A stretch of 64,000 nt of DNA from contig NZ_FUIA01000018.1 in assembly GCF_900163665.1 (NCBI RefSeq), positions 62,001 to 126,000 on the forward strand, read 5' to 3'. The DNA is from Frigoribacterium sp. JB110. Its GTDB lineage: Bacteria > Actinomycetota > Actinomycetes > Actinomycetales > Microbacteriaceae. The notes under the pieces were generated by a model that worked only from the letters and a program-made list of their open reading frames with translations, was not told the DNA's origin and ran no database searches. Of the stretch, positions 59,549 to 64,000 are shown piece after piece. Position 1 is the stretch's first letter. Each line of letters starts with the position of its first letter. The translations under genes and the position numbers were made by a program.

Positions 59549-61813
59549 CTATGCGCGCACCGCGCGGCGCAGCACCAGCGCTCCGCCGAGGAGCACGAGC
59601 GCCGCGGCCGCGATGGGCAGCACGGGCGAGAACTCCGCTCCGGTCACGGCGAGCTCGCCATCCGCATCGGCCGCCGCGACGATCTCGATCGGCGCAGAGC
59701 CGATCGTCGTGCCGTCGGCCGCCCGCACGACGATGCTGTGCTCGCCGAGCTCAGCGTCATCCGGGATCGTCGCCTGGATCGTCGCGTCTGCGGCGACCGT
59801 GCCGGTCACCAGACGCTGCGGCTCCGAGTGCAGCCACACGGCGACCTCTTCGCCTTCGCGGCCGGCGACCGTGACGCTGATCGTCTCGCCGCGCTCGGCC
59901 GAGGTCTGAACACTGACCGCGCCGTCCTGGTCGCTGTCGGCGTCGTCGCTGTCCTCGTTGCCGCCGTCGTCGCTGCCGGCGTCATCGCCGTCTCCGTCGC
60001 CGCCCGGAGTGCAGTCGCTTCCGGCCGATGTGCGCAGCGAGACGCCCTCGTGGGCGGAGTCGGACATCCACTGCACCGTCGGCACCGTCTCGGCCGCCTG
60101 GTCGCACCAGGTCATCGCGACGCCCTCGTTCGTGTACGACGGGTCCATGCCGGCCGGCGCCGCGTACTCGTCGACGCGCTCGAAGGCGCCGTCCGCGATC
60201 CGGAACTCCGCTGAGCGGTTGTCGCACTCCTCGTCGCACTGTGCGAACAGCTGGTTGCCGCCTGCACGCCAGTCCAGGCCCATCACAGAGGCCACGGCCT
60301 CGCTCGGTGCGATCGTCTGCAGCTCGGTGATGCTGCCGTCCGCCTCGAGAACGACGACGTGGATGCTGCCGGTCTGCTCGATGCCGACGGTGAAGATGCC
60401 GCCGAAGTGCTCACCGTATGCCGACGGGTCGTAGTCGAGCCCCGCCGCGAGCGCATCGGCGTCGGAGATCCACTCGATCGCCTCGGCGCCGCCGTTCGCG
60501 CCGAGTGCGCCCGTGAGCTCCGCGAGGTTCCACTCGTCGGTCGCCGCGACGGCGCCGGGCTCGCCCAGCTCGAAGCGCAGGACTGACGGACGACTCACGT
60601 CTCCTTCGTCATTGTTGCGCTCCGTGGCGAGGTAGATCGCGTCGTCTGCGACCGTGATGCCCTCGCCGTCCGGGGTGCCGGTGCCGTCAGGGTAGCTCGG
60701 CTGCCAGGTCGCGTCGACCGTGTACGTCTCGGGGCCGCCGGCCAGGCGCGAGATCTCACCTGCATCGTTGTTCACCGCGTACACCGTGCCGTCGGGCGCG
60801 ACGTCGATGCCCGACATGTCATCGCCCCAGGTGCCGGCTGCGACCGCGTCGGTCACCTCGTCATTGTACGGCCACGGCGAGACCTCGATCTCCGGCTGAA
60901 CGACCTCGGAGCAGTTGTTGGCGAGCTCGAACGTGCCCTCGCCTGACTCGGTGAACTCACCCGTCATGTCGGGGCAGCGCGCCAGCGTCGTCGACGCGTG
61001 CTCGGTCCACTCGACCTCGTCGACGAGCAGGCCTGCGGCATCGCGCACCGTGACGCTGTCGCCGCCGCCGAGGCCGAAGTTCGGCTCGGTGAGAACGCCC
61101 AGGTATCCGCCTGACTCGATTTCGGTTCCCTCGGCGAGCACAACCGGGTCGTGCGACGCCTTGTTGTCGATCAGCGTCCATCCGGACACGTCGACGGAGT
61201 TGTTCTCGTCGGTGTTGGCGAGCTCCACCCAGTCACCTCGGGCGTCGCCGTTCGACTCGATCTCGTTGATGACGACAGGCGCATCGCTCGGCACATCCGG
61301 CTCGTCCTGCTCCTCTTCGCGCACGACGTTCGCCTCCCCGGGGGTCGGCTCGGTCTCGACGAAGTCGCCTGTGCCGTCGGGCAGCCTGCCCTCGCTCGCC
61401 GCATGCTCGGTCCACTCGTAGCTGTCGACTGGCTGCTCCTCGGCGGTGAAGAGGCGTGCCATGTCGTTCTTGCCGAGGCCGAAACCGTCCTCGAACGACT
61501 TCGGCTCGATCACGAAGTACTCGCCGGGAGCGACGGTGGTGCCGTCAGCGACCGCGACCGCGTGCTCGTCGTCGTCGTCGCGCAGGATCCATCCGGAGAT
61601 GTCGACGGGCTCTGCACCGACGTTGGTCAGCTCGACGAAGTCGGGAGCGTCGGTGCTGCTCGTGGACTGGACCTCGTTGATCACGATGTCGGTTTCGGCG
61701 GCGGCAGCTGCAGGGGCCGCGACGGCGAGGCCGCAGCCGAGAACGGCGACAGCAGTCGCCGCGAGGAGGGAGCGCTTGGCGGGGAGTGAGGTTCGGGTTG
61801 ACACCCTCGCCAT
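59549..61813 (-). CDS. cell-wall protein: two lamin-tail domains, beta-propeller-like domain, LAxTG sorting signal
   Basis: A 754-residue surface protein. A signal peptide ends near AAPAAAAAE (residue 40). Lamin-tail domains follow at about 45-165 (IVINEVQSTSSTDAPDFVEL) and 175-300 (VVINEIESNGDARGDWVEL). Residues 320-590 resemble phytase- or esterase-like propellers (MSGIDVAPDGTVYAVNNDAG). Then come an Asp/Gly/Ser-rich stalk, an Ig-like region, and LAVTG with a membrane helix and basic tail, a class E sortase signal. Lamin-tail domains bind DNA or other polymers, so extracellular nuclease partners are possible. No sortase is in the window. Confidence 0.82.
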   Translation of the reverse strand: MARVSTRTSLPAKRSLLAATAVAVLGCGLAVAAPAAAAAETDIVINEVQSTSSTDAPDFVELTNVGAEPVDISGWILRDDDDEHAVAVADGTTVAPGEYFVIEPKSFEDGFGLGKNDMARLFTAEEQPVDSYEWTEHAASEGRLPDGTGDFVETEPTPGEANVVREEEQDEPDVPSDAPVVINEIESNGDARGDWVELANTDENNSVDVSGWTLIDNKASHDPVVLAEGTEIESGGYLGVLTEPNFGLGGGDSVTVRDAAGLLVDEVEWTEHASTTLARCPDMTGEFTESGEGTFELANNCSEVVQPEIEVSPWPYNDEVTDAVAAGTWGDDMSGIDVAPDGTVYAVNNDAGEISRLAGGPETYTVDATWQPSYPDGTGTPDGEGITVADDAIYLATERNNDEGDVSRPSVLRFELGEPGAVAATDEWNLAELTGALGANGGAEAIEWISDADALAAGLDYDPSAYGEHFGGIFTVGIEQTGSIHVVVLEADGSITELQTIAPSEAVASVMGLDWRAGGNQLFAQCDEECDNRSAEFRIADGAFERVDEYAAPAGMDPSYTNEGVAMTWCDQAAETVPTVQWMSDSAHEGVSLRTSAGSDCTPGGDGDGDDAGSDDGGNEDSDDADSDQDGAVSVQTSAERGETISVTVAGREGEEVAVWLHSEPQRLVTGTVAADATIQATIPDDAELGEHSIVVRAADGTTIGSAPIEIVAAADADGELAVTGAEFSPVLPIAAAALVLLGGALVLRRAVRA

Positions 61814-62018
61814 GGTGCGGCATCGGCATGACACGACGACCGGCTCGACGTGAACCTCGGATGAACATGGGGCGAACGCCCGCCCGTTCCAGTGGGGTGG
61901 ATAGGAGGTGAGAGCGGGCGCTCGCAGTGCACACCGGGCGGGACTGACAACCGCCGAGCGCGCGTCCCGCGTCGACACGCGACGCGCTTCGACACTCCCG
62001 CCGCCGGATACCGGCGAC

Positions 62019-62047
62019 GTTTCACCGTGATGACGATCGTGTGAAAC
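62019..62047 (-). terminator. possible hairpin after pcaC
   Basis: GTTTCAC / GTGAAAC arms (7 bp) with a 15-nt loop, 24 nt after the pcaC stop in the minus direction. Weak: long loop, no T-run. Confidence 0.25.
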
Positions 62048-62070
62048 CGAAGTGCGCCGCCGCGCAGGCG

Positions 62071-62493
62071 TCAGTCGGCTTCGTAGACCTCGCTCGCGAT
62101 GCGGAATGCGGTGTTCGCGGCAGGCACGCCGCAGTAGATCGCCGACTGCAGGATGACCTCTTTGACCTCGTCGACCGTGAGACCGTTGCGCAGGGCGGCG
62201 CGCAGGTGCATGGCGAGCTCTTCGTGATGGCCGTGCGCGATCAGCGCGGTGATCACGGCGATCGAGCGATCGCGCCGAGCCAGACCGGGGCGCTGCCAGA
62301 CGTCGCCCCATGCGACGCGCGTGATGAAGTCCTGGAAGTCGGCCGTCAGCTCAGTCTGATTCCGGATGGAACGGTCGACGTGTTCGTCCGAGAGCACCTC
62401 GCGGCGCACGCTCATGCCGTTGTGCCAGCGCTCACCGTCCTCGAGGCCGTCACCGGTGGGGCGCTCGCCGATGCGGTCGTCGTTCTCGGTCAT
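62071..62493 (-). CDS. pcaC: 4-carboxymuconolactone decarboxylase
   Basis: A 140-residue PcaC. The fold is marked by WHNGMSVRREVLSDEHVDRS, the DLTA-type segment TADFQDFITRVAWGDVW, and the AhpD-like catalytic stretch AHGHHEELAMHLRAALRNG with the following AIYCGVPAANTAF. It converts 4-carboxymuconolactone to the enol-lactone that PcaD hydrolyses. Separate here, not fused to PcaD as in some actinobacteria. The start overlaps the pcaD stop by 4 nt. Last gene of pcaB-D-C. Confidence 0.93.
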   Translation of the reverse strand: MTENDDRIGERPTGDGLEDGERWHNGMSVRREVLSDEHVDRSIRNQTELTADFQDFITRVAWGDVWQRPGLARRDRSIAVITALIAHGHHEELAMHLRAALRNGLTVDEVKEVILQSAIYCGVPAANTAFRIASEVYEAD

Positions 62494-63263
62494 CGGTTCT
62501 CCTCGAAGAAGCGGATCAGTTCGTCTGCGACCTCGGCGGGCTTCTCGGCCGGGGCGAGGTGGCTGGCCCCGTCGATCCGCACGATGCGGCCGTTCGCCAC
62601 GGCGCCAGCGATGATCTCCTGGTCGTCGAGCGTCGAGACTGCGTCGTGCTCGCCGTACATCGCCAGCACCGGCGTTGCGGCTCCGACCAACGCCTCGCGA
62701 ACGTCGAATGCGGCGAGCGCCTCGCAGCACAGCGCGTAGCTGCTGTCATCGGCGTCGGAGAGGTTGTGCAGCAGCCTGCCCGTGATGTCGGGGCGGGCGG
62801 CGATCGAGCCCGGTGCGAACCAGCGCTCGGCCGAACCGCGCACCAGCACGGGCGTGCCCTGCGAGCGCACCTGGGCGGCGCGCTCGGCCCAGGCGTCGGG
62901 AGTTCCGAACTTCGGGCTGGAGCACACGATGGCCGCCGCCGTGAGCAGGTCGGGGTGCCGGATCACGAGCTGCTGGCCCACAGAACCGCCGAGCGAGACT
63001 CCTGCATAGAACACCTGGCCGAACCCGGCGACCCGCTCGACCAGCGCGTCGGCGAGGTCCTCGGTGGTGAACGGCTCGGATGCCGGCTTCGACGCGCCGT
63101 GGCCGGGCAGATCCCAGAGCGCAACCCGGTAGCGCTGCTGCAGCGCGGGCACAACGTCTTCCCAGAGAGTCGCTGATGAGGTGCCGAGCGACGGGCCCAA
63201 CACGACGACGGGTGCGCCGTCGGCGCCCTCGGGCTCGGTGACGGCGAGGTCGGGAAGAGTCAT
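62490..63263 (-). CDS. pcaD: 3-oxoadipate enol-lactonase
   Basis: A 257-residue alpha/beta hydrolase. The nucleophile Ser lies in FYAGVSLGGSVGQ, the acid in MYGEHDAVS and the His in DGASHLAPAEKP. It opens the enol-lactone to beta-ketoadipate, the substrate of the CoA-transferase encoded at 32654-34038. LPGHGASKPASE is the usual oxyanion-side loop. It overlaps pcaB by 4 nt and pcaC by 4 nt. Confidence 0.93.
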   Translation of the reverse strand: MTLPDLAVTEPEGADGAPVVVLGPSLGTSSATLWEDVVPALQQRYRVALWDLPGHGASKPASEPFTTEDLADALVERVAGFGQVFYAGVSLGGSVGQQLVIRHPDLLTAAAIVCSSPKFGTPDAWAERAAQVRSQGTPVLVRGSAERWFAPGSIAARPDITGRLLHNLSDADDSSYALCCEALAAFDVREALVGAATPVLAMYGEHDAVSTLDDQEIIAGAVANGRIVRIDGASHLAPAEKPAEVADELIRFFEENR

Positions 63264-64000
63264 CCGGTGCTCCTGTTCTCGTTGCCTGTGATGCGGTCGA
63301 CGAACTCGCCGGCCAGGCCCGTGTAGTTCGCGGGGTCGAGCAGCTCGGCGGGGTCCTCCCCCGCGCCGCGGACGAGCTCGGCGAGGTCGCCGCCCGCGGC
63401 GACGCCCGCCACGATCTCAGCGGCTCGCTCCTTGCCGAGCACGGCGCTGAGGCGCTCGGAGACGATGAGCCCGCCGGTCGCACCGAGGGTGCGGGCGACG
63501 TCGATCTCATTCACACGCAGGCCCTCGACCAGGTCGGCTCCGTGGTTCGCCGCCCCGAGCGCGGCGCGCAGCAGGTCCCGCAGCGCGGGCCACTCGGCGT
63601 GCCAGGCGCCGTCGGGGCGCTCGTCGGCCGCAAGGCCGGCGGCCAGGTGCAGGGTCGCGGCCAGCTGCGGCGCACGGATGGCGGCCGAGCGGATGAGCAC
63701 GGAGCGGGTCGGGTTCTGCTTCTGCGGCATGGCGGACGAGCCGCCTCCCGAGGGCTCGGCGAGTTCGGCGATCTCGGTGCGGCTGGCGGTGGCGACGTCG
63801 GTCGCGACCTTGCCGAGCGCAGCGACCGCCTGGGCGAGCGCGTCGCCCAGCTCGGTGACGGGCCAGCGGCTCGTGTGCCACGGGACGTCGTTGCGGGCCA
63901 GGCCGAGGGCATCGGCGTAGGCGTCTCGGACGGCGAGGGCGTCGTCGATCGCGTCGCGAGCAGCTCCGGCACCCTGCCCAGCCGAGTACGAACCGTCGTC
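63260..64000 (-). CDS. pcaB: 3-carboxy-cis,cis-muconate cycloisomerase, C-terminal part
   Basis: The last 246 codons of a fumarase/aspartase-superfamily enzyme; the start lies beyond the right edge. The superfamily signature reads GGGSSAMPQKQNPTRSVLI, and the N-terminal part seen here (SYSAGQGAGAARDAIDDALA) is helical as expected. It turns carboxymuconate into the muconolactone that PcaC uses. pcaG and pcaH (protocatechuate 3,4-dioxygenase) would be expected just outside the window. Confidence 0.92.
   Translation of the reverse strand, partial: DDGSYSAGQGAGAARDAIDDALAVRDAYADALGLARNDVPWHTSRWPVTELGDALAQAVAALGKVATDVATASRTEIAELAEPSGGGSSAMPQKQNPTRSVLIRSAAIRAPQLAATLHLAAGLAADERPDGAWHAEWPALRDLLRAALGAANHGADLVEGLRVNEIDVARTLGATGGLIVSERLSAVLGKERAAEIVAGVAAGGDLAELVRGAGEDPAELLDPANYTGLAGEFVDRITGNENRSTG

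Noticed and set aside
1..64000. tRNA or rRNA genes, CRISPR arrays, insertion sequences, replication origin
   Set aside because: Looked for by eye on both strands; no cloverleaf, regular spacer repeat, transposase frame or DnaA-box cluster was recognised. A covariance-model search could still find a small RNA.

Overview
The window is high-GC, densely packed chromosomal DNA of an actinobacterium. The coproporphyrin-type heme genes (hemQ plus a hemY-type oxidase), a single-chain glycyl-tRNA synthetase, frequent GTG starts, several genes with a -10 box only 6-8 nt before the start codon, and a LAxTG cell-wall sorting signal suggest Microbacteriaceae, perhaps Microbacterium. The genus is inferred from general gene content, not from a search. 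No rRNA, tRNA, CRISPR array, transposase or integrase was seen.

Layout. (a) 1-7988: a salvage and import cluster for 5-methylthioribose or 5-deoxyribose: class II aldolase, GntR regulator, MtnA-type isomerase, a ribose-type ABC importer and MtnK-type kinase. Matching half-sites lie in both control regions. (b) 8025-16828: heme synthesis. hemE-hemY and hemQ-hemC-hemD-hemB run leftwards, split by a YtxH/holin-like/DUF3618 trio with its own terminator; hemA is divergent and probably leaderless. (c) 16829-19139: a small variable islet marked by fragments of a HhH-GPD DNA-glycosylase gene and an exact 19-bp direct repeat. It holds a DUF2971 gene, a frameshifted SnoaL-like gene and a HepT/MntA toxin-antitoxin pair. 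(d) 19042-30594: intact glycosylase gene, glyS, MFS exporter, GNAT, CPBP protease, a MacB-type ABC exporter, a two-component system, and a MerR regulator whose own promoter and the DUF4188 promoter share one operator type. (e) 30656-34038: beta-ketoadipate lower pathway (pcaI-pcaJ-pcaF-pcaR), then a MetE-like enzyme and small regulators. (f) 36862-49094: an aromatic or heteroaromatic catabolic operon of unknown substrate. It has a branched-chain-amino-acid-type importer, flavin monooxygenase, type I extradiol dioxygenase, two FAH-family enzymes, an unusual cyclase-family protein, an ACMSD-like amidohydrolase and a divergent LysR regulator. (g) 49142-57268: a NitT/TauT-type importer, an MFS carrier, and an IclR-controlled scoA-scoB-thiolase set for acetoacetate-type acids. 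(h) 57392-64000: a Pr6Pr membrane protein, a secreted flavin amine oxidase with circularly permuted domain order, a lamin-tail/beta-propeller surface protein, and pcaB-pcaD-pcaC, cut by the right edge.

The catabolic genes fit one theme. Aromatic acids are imported, ring-cleaved and converted through the CoA transferases and thiolases to acetyl-CoA and succinyl-CoA, under IclR and LysR regulators. The beta-ketoadipate genes are split into two blocks about 28 kb apart. The best candidates for new biology are the importer-linked methylthioribose/deoxyribose cluster, the islet built on glycosylase-gene fragments, the unassigned ring-cleavage operon with its glutamine-substituted cyclase, and the permuted amine oxidase.
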